This document shows, one piece after another, positions 1 through 7,559 of a stretch of DNA of 8,891 nucleotides. Numbering within the stretch: the stretch's first letter is position 1; the number at the start of each line of letters is the position of its first letter. The stretch lies in NCBI GenBank assembly GCA_009775535.1, contig VSPW01000073.1:1-8891 (forward strand). The letters are read 5' to 3'. Origin of the DNA: Muribaculaceae bacterium. Its GTDB lineage: Bacteria; Bacteroidota; Bacteroidia; Bacteroidales; Muribaculaceae. The translations under genes and the position numbers were made by a program. The notes beneath the pieces were generated by a model. That model saw nothing but the letters and a program-made list of their open reading frames with translations. It was not told the DNA's origin and did not search any database.

Positions 1-20
1 GAATTATAAAGAGATTATTG

Positions 21-28
21 TAATTTTG
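21..28 (+). promoter_or_regulatory. Probable Bacteroidetes-type -7 promoter element of the ileS operon
   Basis: The bases TAATTTTG match the Bacteroidetes -7 consensus TAnnTTTG exactly and are followed by CA, as is common in this phylum. Transcription would begin near position 35, leaving a leader of about 55-60 nt before the ileS start codon. The partner -33 TTTG element, expected 19-21 bp upstream, would lie at or beyond the left edge, so only half of the promoter can be judged. No Shine-Dalgarno sequence precedes the ATG at 93. The region is A-rich (CCAAAAAATG), as is usual for this phylum. Confidence 0.55.
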
Positions 29-92
29 CAAAAAAATTATACGCATTATAAAATAACCCGTTAAGGGTATCAAAAATAGACCGTGCCAAAAA

Positions 93-3000
93 ATGGAAAA
101 ATTTAAGGTATACGAAAACTTCAATCTTTCTGCCATAAACCGTGACATGCTTGAACAATGGGAAAATGAGAATCTATTTGAGCAGAGCATGAAAGTACGT
201 GAGGGTTGTCCGTCATTTGTTTTTTATGAAGGACCTCCCAGCGCCAATGGCATGCCTGGTATACATCATGTTATGGCCCGTTCCATCAAGGACATTTTCT
301 GTCGTTATAAGACAATGAAAGGCTTTCAGGTGAAAAGGAAGGCCGGATGGGACACACACGGTCTCCCCGTTGAACTCGGAGTGGAAAAAAATTTGGGGAT
401 AAAAAAAGAAGATATCGGAAAGAAAATATCTGTAGACGAATATAATGCGGCCTGCAGAAAAGAAGTAATGAAATATACAAGGGAATGGGAGACCCTTACC
501 CGGCAAATGGGCTATTGGGTTGACATGTCAGACCCGTATATAACATACGACAACAAGTATATTGAATCCGTATGGTGGCTTCTGCGTCAACTTTACGACA
601 AAGGATATCTCTATAAAGGATACACCATCCAGCCATATTCTCCGGCAGCCGGTACCGGGCTAAGTTCACATGAACTTAACCAACCTGGATGTTACCGTGA
701 CGTAAAAGATACGACATGTATCGCCCAATTCAAGGTAACCGACCCTATGGAAGAAATGAAGGGGTGGGGAAATCCTTATTTTCTTGCATGGACAACAACT
801 CCTTGGACTCTACCGTCAAACACTGCATTATGCGTAGGTCCAAAAATAAAATATGACATTGTAAGGACATACAATCCATATTCTGGAGAACCGATAACAG
901 TTGTCATTGCCGATGCTTTGGTCGCTTCTGTTTTGAATCCGAAAGCCAAAGACCTTCCATTGGACAGCTATCATAAAGGAGACAAACTTATACCATATGA
1001 GATAGTATGCTCAAAGATTGGGGAAGAGCTCGTAGGCATTACATATGAGCAGTTGCTCCCTTGGGTAAATCCAGGAGAAGGCGCTTTCCGCGTAATCCCT
1101 GGAGACTATGTCTCGACAGAAGATGGTACTGGCATAGTGCATATCGCTGGCACATTTGGCGCTGACGACAACCGTGTATCGAAGCAAAACGGGATACCGC
1201 CACTTCATCTCATTGATAAGGAAGGAAATATTCGTCCTATGGTCGACCTTTCCGGCAAATTCTATCTCATACAAGACCTAGACCCTACATTTGTGGAGAA
1301 AATGGTTAATGTGGAAGAATATTCACAATGGGAAGGCAAATTTGTAAAGAATGCATATATTGAAAATATAGCACCGGATGCTGAGACTCTTGATATTGAA
1401 ATATGCATGAATCTCAAACAGAATAATAAAGTATTCAAGATTGAGAAGCATGTACACAGCTATCCACATTGCTGGCGCACTGACAAGCCTGTGATTTATT
1501 ATCCTTTGGACAGCTGGTTCATTCGTACGACTGCCTGCAGGGAACGTATGATGGAATTAAATAACACCATAAAATGGAAACCTGCATCAACCGGTACTGG
1601 ACGTTTCGGCAAATGGCTCGAAAATCTTCAGGACTGGAATCTATCCCGCAGTAGATACTGGGGGACACCACTTCCAATATGGCGTACCGAAGATGGCTCA
1701 GAAGAATTATGCATAGATTCTGTAGAGACATTATACAATGAAATAGAAAAAGCTGTAAACGCTGGCATAATGGCATCAAATCCATATAAGGACAATGGAT
1801 TTATTCCAGGAGATTATTCCAAGGAGAATTATGAAAAGATAGACCTGCATAGACCTTATGTTGATGACATAATATTATTGTCTAAATCAGGCAAGCCAAT
1901 GAGACGCGAGCTTGATCTTATTGATGTATGGTTTGATTCAGGGTCTATGCCGTATGCTCAAATCCATTATCCATTTGAGCATAAAGAAAGTTTTGACAGG
2001 AACGAACTGTACCCGGCAAATTTCATAGCAGAAGGCGTAGACCAGACACGAGGATGGTTTTTCACCCTGCACGCCATTGCATCAATGGTGTTCGATTCAG
2101 TTGCATATAAAACTGTTATCTCAAATGGGCTGGTGTTGGATAAAGATGGCAACAAAATGTCTAAGCGCCTAGGCAATGCCGTAAATCCATTTGAGACTAT
2201 TGATAAATTTGGAAGCGACCCCGTAAGATGGTACATGATTTCCAATTCATCGCCGTGGGACAATCTTAAATTTGATCAGGCCGGCGTACAGGAAACAGCG
2301 CGTAAAATGTTTTCGACATTGTACAACACATATTCATTTTTCGCGCTCTATGCAAATGTCGACTCTTTTGACCGGACACTTCCATTAATCCCATTGGAAA
2401 AAAGGCCAGAAATCGACCGTTGGATAATCTCTTTATTAAACACCCTGGTAAAAGAAGTGTCCGAAGCTTTGGATGATTACGAACCAACGCATGCGGCCCG
2501 CGCCATAAGCGATTTTGTAAACGACAATCTTTCAAATTGGTATGTGAGATTAAACCGCAAACGCTTCTGGGGTGGAGAAATGAACGATGACAAAATAGCA
2601 GCATACCAAACGCTCTATCAGTGTCTTAAAACAATATCCCTGCTTATGGCGCCATTTGCGCCATTCTATGCCGACAGGCTATATAGAGATCTCACCGATG
2701 ATAAATCCGTTCACCTTTCCCTATTCCCGGAAATTGCAGAAAACGAAATAGACAAATCGCTTGAAGCTCGAATGGCTACAGCCCAATCCATTACATCAAT
2801 GGTATTGTCTCTGCGCCGTAAAGTGAATATCAAGGTTCGCCAGCCATTACAGACACTTATGATCCCTGTAATGAGCGATTATCAGCGTCACCTGATAGAA
2901 CCGATGATAGATCTATTAAAGTCTGAGCTTAACGTAAAAGACATAAAACTTGTTTCTGCAGATGAGGGTGTGCTGATAAAAAGGATAAAACCCGATTTCA

Positions 3001-3512
3001 AAAAATTAGGCCCCAAATTTGGGCAATCAATGAAATCAATTGCAGCGATGCTGTCAAATGCGACACAGCCACAAATCGCCGAACTTGAGCGCAATGGCTC
3101 AATCATACTAAATGTAAATGGTGAAAATGCACAAATTGAATTAGGCGATGTGGAAGTTATATCTGAAGATATACCAGGATGGCTTGTCGCAAACGACGGA
3201 AACATTACAACCGCTTTAGATGTTACTGTAACAGATGAGCTAAAACAGGAAGGCATTGCCCGCGACATTGTCAACCGAATACAGAACATCCGTAAGAGCC
3301 GTAATTATGACATCACTGACAAGATTATATTGATATTTGAAGTTTCAGACATAACAACGCCTGTAATTGAAGCATATGGCGAATATATAGGCCGTCAAGT
3401 GTTAGCCTCTGCCATAAATGTATCCGACATTGAGGATTGTGAAAGCGCTGAAACTCTTGATATCGATGGAATTGAAATCAAAGTTGCCATAAAACGAGCA
3501 GAAATAAAATAG
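93..3512 (+). CDS. ileS: Isoleucyl-tRNA synthetase (type 2, GXHH-signature form)
   Basis: Cytoplasmic class I aminoacyl-tRNA synthetase that charges tRNA-Ile with isoleucine using ATP. The 1139 residues fit the long eukaryote-like IleRS of Bacteroidetes. Visible in order: the first class I signature at residues 56-59, reading GIHH instead of HIGH; GWDTHGLPVE near 85-94; the CP1 editing domain with its threonine-rich stretch TTTPWT at 234-239 and DGTGIVH at 344-350, ending in an Asp pair at 358-359; SRSRYWG at 518-524; DVWFDSGS at 611-618; DQTRGWFF from 650; the KMSKR loop at 688-692; an anticodon-binding helical domain from about 770 to 930 with NWYVR at 815-819; and a C-terminal domain resembling DUF5915 after about 980. 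I see no C-terminal zinc-binding cysteine cluster of the type found in E. coli IleRS. It is the first gene of a probable operon, with the DksA-like gene only 25 bases downstream. The ATG at 93 gives the expected N-terminus. The gene appears intact. Confidence 0.97.
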   Translation: MEKFKVYENFNLSAINRDMLEQWENENLFEQSMKVREGCPSFVFYEGPPSANGMPGIHHVMARSIKDIFCRYKTMKGFQVKRKAGWDTHGLPVELGVEKNLGIKKEDIGKKISVDEYNAACRKEVMKYTREWETLTRQMGYWVDMSDPYITYDNKYIESVWWLLRQLYDKGYLYKGYTIQPYSPAAGTGLSSHELNQPGCYRDVKDTTCIAQFKVTDPMEEMKGWGNPYFLAWTTTPWTLPSNTALCVGPKIKYDIVRTYNPYSGEPITVVIADALVASVLNPKAKDLPLDSYHKGDKLIPYEIVCSKIGEELVGITYEQLLPWVNPGEGAFRVIPGDYVSTEDGTGIVHIAGTFGADDNRVSKQNGIPPLHLIDKEGNIRPMVDLSGKFYLIQDLDPTFVEKMVNVEEYSQWEGKFVKNAYIENIAPDAETLDIEICMNLKQNNKVFKIEKHVHSYPHCWRTDKPVIYYPLDSWFIRTTACRERMMELNNTIKWKPASTGTGRFGKWLENLQDWNLSRSRYWGTPLPIWRTEDGSEELCIDSVETLYNEIEKAVNAGIMASNPYKDNGFIPGDYSKENYEKIDLHRPYVDDIILLSKSGKPMRRELDLIDVWFDSGSMPYAQIHYPFEHKESFDRNELYPANFIAEGVDQTRGWFFTLHAIASMVFDSVAYKTVISNGLVLDKDGNKMSKRLGNAVNPFETIDKFGSDPVRWYMISNSSPWDNLKFDQAGVQETARKMFSTLYNTYSFFALYANVDSFDRTLPLIPLEKRPEIDRWIISLLNTLVKEVSEALDDYEPTHAARAISDFVNDNLSNWYVRLNRKRFWGGEMNDDKIAAYQTLYQCLKTISLLMAPFAPFYADRLYRDLTDDKSVHLSLFPEIAENEIDKSLEARMATAQSITSMVLSLRRKVNIKVRQPLQTLMIPVMSDYQRHLIEPMIDLLKSELNVKDIKLVSADEGVLIKRIKPDFKKLGPKFGQSMKSIAAMLSNATQPQIAELERNGSIILNVNGENAQIELGDVEVISEDIPGWLVANDGNITTALDVTVTDELKQEGIARDIVNRIQNIRKSRNYDITDKIILIFEVSDITTPVIEAYGEYIGRQVLASAINVSDIEDCESAETLDIDGIEIKVAIKRAEIK

Positions 3513-3537
3513 CAAACACGTTTTAATGCACTTTAAT

Positions 3538-3906
3538 ATGACAGAGAAAACACGATATACCGATGATGAACTTCAGGAATTTAAGGAAATAATCCTTAAA
3601 AAACTGGAAAAGGCCCAATCTGACTATGACCTTCTGCGTTCCAACATAATAAATGATGGGAATGACACATCAGATACGTCTCCAACATTCAAAATATTGG
3701 AAGAAGGGGCATCTACCCTTGGAAAAGAAGAGGCCGGACGTTTGGCACAAAGGCAGCTGAAGTTTATCCAGCACCTTCAGGCCGCCCTAATAAGAATCGA
3801 AAATAAGACATATGGAATATGCCGGGCCACAGGAAAGCTAATACCAAAGGAACGGTTAAGAGCTGTGCCGCATGCTACATTATCAATTGATGCAAAACAA
3901 GGCTAG
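3538..3906 (+). CDS. TraR/DksA-family protein with degenerate zinc finger
   Basis: Small DksA-like protein of 122 residues. DksA proteins enter the RNA polymerase secondary channel and adjust initiation, in many bacteria together with ppGpp; that role is inferred from the family. An N-terminal helical half, rich in charged residues, runs from about residue 8 to 88 and probably forms the coiled-coil hairpin. DTSDTS at 43-48 may occupy the place of the DxxDxA tip. The C-terminal part (TYGICRATGKLIPKERL, then PHATLSI) aligns with the DksA zinc-finger region, but only Cys95 remains of the four usual cysteines: the others read Thr, Ser and Ala. A start at 3526 would add four residues (MHFN). I prefer the ATG at 3538 because MTEKTRY matches the usual N-terminus of Bacteroidales homologues as I recall it. 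It lies 25 bases after ileS and 40 before lspA, so it is probably cotranscribed with both. Confidence 0.9.
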   Translation: MTEKTRYTDDELQEFKEIILKKLEKAQSDYDLLRSNIINDGNDTSDTSPTFKILEEGASTLGKEEAGRLAQRQLKFIQHLQAALIRIENKTYGICRATGKLIPKERLRAVPHATLSIDAKQG

Positions 3907-3946
3907 GGCATCCCATATACATCCATTGAATAAATAACATATAATT

Positions 3947-4630
3947 TTGAGTAATCATATCCTTCAGTCAAAAAAACTGTTGGCGATAGTTGTGATACTA
4001 TCAGTCATTATCATTGACCAGATTGTAAAGATATGGGTAAAGACCCATTTTTATCTTGGAGAAAGCCTTGAGATTGCATCATGGTTTCAAATAAGGTTTA
4101 TTGAAAACAATGGAATGGCCTTTGGAATGGAGCTTGGAAGTAAATTATTCCTTACTCTTTTCAGAATAATAGTTGTTGCCAGCCTGATTTACTACATTAT
4201 AAAACTTGTAAAGAAGCGGTTCATACCTAAAGGATATATCGCATGTATAGCATTAATAATAGCTGGAGCAGCAGGCAATATATTCGATTGCATCTTTTAT
4301 GGCATAATATTCAATAATCCAGCCCCTCCGGAAATAGCCGTATTTACTGGAGGGGAATATGGATATGCGCCTTTATTCTATGGCAAAGTAGTAGATATGC
4401 TGTATTTCCCATTGTTCAGTTTCACTTGGCCTGATTGGATTCCATGGATAGGGGGGCAGCATTTCATGTTTTTTGAGCCTGTTTTCAATATAGCAGACGC
4501 TGCCATATCAGTTGGAATGATTATCGTCATATTATTCTATCACAAATACATAGGCCCATTTAATGAAGTAGAGAAAAAACTATGTCCGGAATCTCAGATA
4601 GAAGACCGCAAATGCGACTCGGAAATATAG
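3947..4630 (+). CDS. lspA: Lipoprotein signal peptidase (signal peptidase II)
   Basis: Inner-membrane aspartyl protease that cleaves signal peptides from diacylated prolipoproteins just before the lipobox cysteine. Four hydrophobic segments are visible, near residues 11-30, 68-87, 95-115 and 181-200. Family motifs are FIENNGMAFG at 51-60, GNIFD at 110-114, VVDM with Asp150, and FNIADAAI with Asp184. By comparison with Pseudomonas LspA, Asp150 and Asp184 are the catalytic pair, and Asp24 is the conserved Asp at the end of the first membrane helix. At 227 residues it is longer than the proteobacterial enzyme (about 160-170), because of insertions between GNxxD and VVD and between the two catalytic aspartates, a form I associate with Bacteroidetes. 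The start is TTG: no in-frame ATG lies between the upstream TAA (3935-3937) and the first membrane helix. The 3' end overlaps the downstream lipoprotein gene. Confidence 0.95.
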   Translation: MSNHILQSKKLLAIVVILSVIIIDQIVKIWVKTHFYLGESLEIASWFQIRFIENNGMAFGMELGSKLFLTLFRIIVVASLIYYIIKLVKKRFIPKGYIACIALIIAGAAGNIFDCIFYGIIFNNPAPPEIAVFTGGEYGYAPLFYGKVVDMLYFPLFSFTWPDWIPWIGGQHFMFFEPVFNIADAAISVGMIIVILFYHKYIGPFNEVEKKLCPESQIEDRKCDSEI

Positions 4631-5475
4631 TAATTGCTGCTGCCATTATCATGCAACCTCTTATTACGGGTTGTAAGCGCGTACCGTCTTCTATAATACA
4701 ACCGGAAGAAATGGCACAACTATTGGCTGACATACATACAGGAGAAAGTGTCGCTGAACAAAACTATGGGGAGTTCTGTAATGATTCGACAAAACGAATC
4801 CTAAAACAAAGTATCTACGCACGCCATGGCGTTTCAGAGGAAATTGTTGATTCATCCTTAATGTGGTACGGACATAATCTGGAACGGTATCAAAAAATAT
4901 ATGATAGGACTATAGAAATTCTTGAAAACCGCCTTGCCCACATAAATGTTGCATCATCCGGTAATGCCCTGAATGTTGCGGGTGATTCCGTTGATGTCTG
5001 GTATAGTTCAAGGCATCTAACACTAAACAACCATAAACCCACAAACTTTATCACATTCTCAATTTGCCCTGATGAAAACTGGGAGCATGGAGATGTATAT
5101 ATATGGCGACTTAAAACACTAAATAATAATAAGCCGCTACCCATAACAATTACTGCTGAGTATGCCGATGGTGTGATTGAAACGAGCTCATCAAACAATA
5201 CCAACAATGGATGGCACGTAGTACAATTGGCTACTGACTCAACAAAAAATATGCAGCGCATATATGGTGTAGCCCATATATCACTACCAGAAACCGGACA
5301 ATTATATATAGACTCAATATCACTTGTACGTAAACGTCTGAATCAAGACACATATAATACCAGATACAAGCAGAAAATATACAATAGGCCAAACAATCAA
5401 GCATCCATCCTGTCAAATGCTGTACCACAAAACAACGCAGCTATTGCTCTGCAGAAAATTGATAATGCTAAATAA
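4612..5475 (+). CDS. DUF4296-like lipoprotein
   Basis: Predicted lipoprotein of 287 residues and unknown biochemical function. A signal peptide with hydrophobic core IVIAAAIIM ends in the lipobox LITG-C, giving Cys21 as the lipidated residue. Residues about 22-115 resemble the DUF4296 helical domain: VPSSIIQPEEMAQLLADIH, then ARHGVSEEIVDSSLMWYG and ERYQKIYDRTIEIL. The rest, about 125-260, alternates hydrophobic and polar residues like a beta-sandwich and ends in a polar tail. The ATG at 4612 gives a normal short n-region and overlaps lspA by 19 bases. An earlier in-frame ATG at 4582 would add ten polar residues and enlarge the overlap to 49 bases. Either way translation is probably coupled to lspA, whose product would process this precursor. 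Placement after lspA recalls other Bacteroidales genomes. The family assignment rests on remembered motifs, not on a search. Confidence 0.82.
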   Translation: MRLGNIVIAAAIIMQPLITGCKRVPSSIIQPEEMAQLLADIHTGESVAEQNYGEFCNDSTKRILKQSIYARHGVSEEIVDSSLMWYGHNLERYQKIYDRTIEILENRLAHINVASSGNALNVAGDSVDVWYSSRHLTLNNHKPTNFITFSICPDENWEHGDVYIWRLKTLNNNKPLPITITAEYADGVIETSSSNNTNNGWHVVQLATDSTKNMQRIYGVAHISLPETGQLYIDSISLVRKRLNQDTYNTRYKQKIYNRPNNQASILSNAVPQNNAAIALQKIDNAK

Positions 5476-5731
5476 ATCTATATCGCCGGCTTTATTAGAA
5501 ATAATTTCAGACAGAGAAAAGATACGGATCTTGTCAATACAGGAATTTAATAGGGAGACTGCATTGACTTCATATACCCCAGATACATTAATATTGGCAT
5601 CAATTAAAGACGGTGCTTATCCTGGACATATTAATGAAGCTACTTTATGTACGCCCGATGATCCGGACGCAACATTGGTTACACTTAAGCCCGACGGATA
5701 TATCGGCGTATTTAAAATTTCCAATAATTGA
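5465..5731 (+). CDS. Small protein of unknown function at the operon end
   Basis: An 88-residue protein that I cannot assign to a named family. It is acidic to neutral, with no signal peptide, membrane segment or cysteine pair, so it is probably cytoplasmic; its single Cys is in LCTPDDPDA. A helical N-terminal third (SPALLEIISDREKIRILSI) is followed by segments that look like beta strands, including TLILASIKDGAYPGHI, ATLVTL and a closing DGYIGVFKI. The ATG at 5465 overlaps the lipoprotein stop codon region by 11 bases (5465-5475), an arrangement typical of coupled translation. An in-frame ATG at 5417 would add 16 residues buried in the preceding gene and is less likely. It is the last plus-strand gene before the convergent terminators. 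The overlap and lack of any competing frame support a real gene, but the function is open. Confidence 0.72.
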   Translation: MLNKSISPALLEIISDREKIRILSIQEFNRETALTSYTPDTLILASIKDGAYPGHINEATLCTPDDPDATLVTLKPDGYIGVFKISNN

Positions 5732-5750
5732 TATCCATTTATATCATAAA

Positions 5751-5780
5751 AGAACCCGGCACTTAATTGTACCGGGTTCT
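5751..5780 (-). terminator. Rho-independent terminator of pfp
   Basis: A perfect 9-bp stem, AGAACCCGG (5751-5759) against CCGGGTTCT (5772-5780), is extended after one mismatch by two more pairs around a 6-base loop. Read on the minus strand the stem is followed directly by TTTTATGAT, a U-run suited to terminating pfp, which ends 60 bases earlier. On the plus strand the stem is followed by GCAAGC, without a U-run, so it would be at best a weak terminator for the lspA side. Confidence 0.75.
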
Positions 5781-5809
5781 GCAAGCTGGATGGAAGTTAT
5801 TAAACACAT

Positions 5810-5832
5810 GCTCCAATGGAGCTTATATTTTT
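5810..5832 (+). terminator. Probable terminator of the ileS-lspA operon
   Basis: A short GC-rich hairpin, GCTCC (5810-5814), loop AAT, GGAGC (5818-5822), is followed on the plus strand by TTATATTTTT. It lies 78 bases after the last plus-strand stop codon and ends just before the pfp stop codon. The stem is only 5 bp with a 3-base loop, so termination strength is uncertain. On the minus strand no T-run follows. Confidence 0.45.
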
Positions 5833-5839
5833 AACGGTT

Positions 5840-7489
5840 TTATTTGCCAATGTGTTCGTAGCGAAGAGTCATTGTTGGCTGATCGCACACCTCAGCCGGG
5901 CCGAAATATTGGATAGGACCAGGATATACATAAGATGTATTTACAGCCCAGTCATCACGTTGTGATGCAAATTTCTGGAATGGTGCACCATCCAGGCGGA
6001 CAAGAGCCTTTTGTATTACAGGTTTCATGCTGCCATGACGGCGTTCCATATTCATCATCATTGTAATAGGTATACCGCCTGGAACCCATTGAACCGATGG
6101 TTTTGTCAGGTTTCTTACAGATGACATATAACCTGTTACACCTGCATTAATAAGGCATGCCGCATTGAACCCTAATGCATAACAGTAGTCAGCATCGAAA
6201 TTGGATGGATCTGCACACCGGCCTTCATATCCAAAGAAATGGTGAAGAGCTGAGAACTTGCCATTATATGCCCCTTCCTTACGCATCTGTTCCAGACGCT
6301 TGTGGACCATTTCGCTAAGAAGTTTTTCGGTCTCAATCAATGATACCTGCACATTTCCATGAGGGTCACGGTCAAGGCTCAACTGACGTGCAACACCATG
6401 AGGGAGAGATTCATATACTTCTGCATTTTCTTTTGACAGATTGTCAATAATATATTGACGCTGATCTTTTTCTGCAATATTTGCAAATTCATCAGCCTTA
6501 GCTGCTAATAAATCATTGAGTTCAGCAATAAGTTTCTTCATTGCCGGAATAAACTCTATAAGGCCTTCCGGTATCAGTACTGTACCAAAATTATTACCCT
6601 GTGCGGCACGGCGTGCAACAATATCAGCAATCTGGTTTACAACATCCTGAAGAGTCATGTTCTTATCTTCAACTTCCTCTGAAATAATGCAGACATTAGG
6701 TTGTGTCTGAAGTGCGCATTCTAGAGCGATATGCGATGCAGACCGACCCATTAATTTAATAAAATGCCAATATTTCTTTGCTGAATTACAATCCCTTTGA
6801 ATGTTACCGATTACTTCTGAATACACCTTGGTAGCGGTATCAAAGCCAAATGAAGTCTCGATCAGATCATTTTTAAGGTCGCCATCAATAGTCTTTGGGC
6901 ATCCTATCACCTGAACGGGAGCTGCAATTCCCTTATAATATTCAGCAAGGACTGCTGCATTCGTATTAGAATCATCGCCACCGATTATAACCAATGCCGA
7001 TATATTCAGCTCCTTAAGGATTTCAAGACCCTTATCAAACTGTTCTTTTGTTTCAAGTTTTGTACGGCCTGATCCAATTATATCAAAGCCACCTGTATTA
7101 CGGTATTCATCAATGATTGATGATGTAAGTTCCATATATTTATGGTCAACCAGACCACCAGGGCCCATTACGAAACCGAATAGGCGGCTTTCTTTATGAA
7201 TTTTCTTTATACCATCAAAAAGCCCACATATTACATTATGTCCACCAGGAGCTTGACCACCAGAAAGGATCACACCAACATTAATGGGTTTCCCAGCAGT
7301 AGGAACTGTATTCTTTTCAAATTTCAGTTCAGGAAGGCCATAAGTTGTAGGGAACAATTCCCGTATTGCTTCCTGATCTGCCACACTTTCCGTTGGATTT
7401 CCTTCTACAGCCTTAACTGCACCAGTCAGGACAATAGGCAACTTAGGTTGATAAGCTGCGCGAGCCTTCTGCAAAGCACTTTTTTTCAT
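5840..7489 (-). CDS. pfp: PPi-dependent 6-phosphofructokinase (diphosphate:fructose-6-phosphate 1-phosphotransferase)
   Basis: Cytoplasmic glycolytic enzyme that reversibly phosphorylates fructose 6-phosphate to fructose 1,6-bisphosphate with pyrophosphate instead of ATP. The 549 residues match the long PPi-PFK form of plants and Bacteroidetes. Visible motifs are GGQAPGGHN at 77-85, GGDDSNTNA at 170-178, PKTIDGDL at 198-205, MGRSASH at 247-253, PEGL at 307-310 and GYEGRCADPSNFD at 420-432. Two positions indicate PPi use: Asp173 where E. coli ATP-PFK has Gly104, and Lys199 where it has Gly124. Asp202 corresponds to the catalytic Asp127. A helical insertion, about residues 315-400, lies after PEGL. 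The ATG at 7489 gives the expected start, MKKSALQKARAAYQPKLP. The gene stands alone between its own promoter and its terminator, convergent with the ileS operon, and is intact. Confidence 0.96.
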   Translation of the reverse strand: MKKSALQKARAAYQPKLPIVLTGAVKAVEGNPTESVADQEAIRELFPTTYGLPELKFEKNTVPTAGKPINVGVILSGGQAPGGHNVICGLFDGIKKIHKESRLFGFVMGPGGLVDHKYMELTSSIIDEYRNTGGFDIIGSGRTKLETKEQFDKGLEILKELNISALVIIGGDDSNTNAAVLAEYYKGIAAPVQVIGCPKTIDGDLKNDLIETSFGFDTATKVYSEVIGNIQRDCNSAKKYWHFIKLMGRSASHIALECALQTQPNVCIISEEVEDKNMTLQDVVNQIADIVARRAAQGNNFGTVLIPEGLIEFIPAMKKLIAELNDLLAAKADEFANIAEKDQRQYIIDNLSKENAEVYESLPHGVARQLSLDRDPHGNVQVSLIETEKLLSEMVHKRLEQMRKEGAYNGKFSALHHFFGYEGRCADPSNFDADYCYALGFNAACLINAGVTGYMSSVRNLTKPSVQWVPGGIPITMMMNMERRHGSMKPVIQKALVRLDGAPFQKFASQRDDWAVNTSYVYPGPIQYFGPAEVCDQPTMTLRYEHIGK

Positions 7490-7559
7490 TGAATAATTGT
7501 ATTTGATTATTGTTTTTTGGTTTATACTTTCGATATAGATGTATATAAATTAGATATTG

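Noticed and set aside
53..70. Small hairpin ACCC-GTTAA-GGGT in the ileS leader, possible attenuator or T-box
   Set aside because: The stem is only four solid pairs plus a bulged AT extension. The leader is far too short for a T-box and has no specifier or T-box sequence.
2888..3289. 133-codon frame antisense to the 3' part of ileS
   Set aside because: The product is dominated by Ser and Phe, as expected from the complement of the ileS codons, and no promoter or neighbour supports it.
3942..3949. TAATTTTG as a promoter -7 box for lspA
   Set aside because: No TTTG or TTG occurs 19-21 bases upstream, and a transcript from here would begin after the only plausible start codon.
5613..5834. 73-codon plus-strand frame overlapping the 88-residue gene and both terminator hairpins
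   Set aside because: It runs through the terminators, lies in another frame of a better supported gene, and its product shows no protein-like pattern.
7196..7492. 98-codon plus-strand frame antisense to the 5' end of pfp
   Set aside because: It lies wholly opposite a well-conserved enzyme and lacks a plausible promoter or start context.
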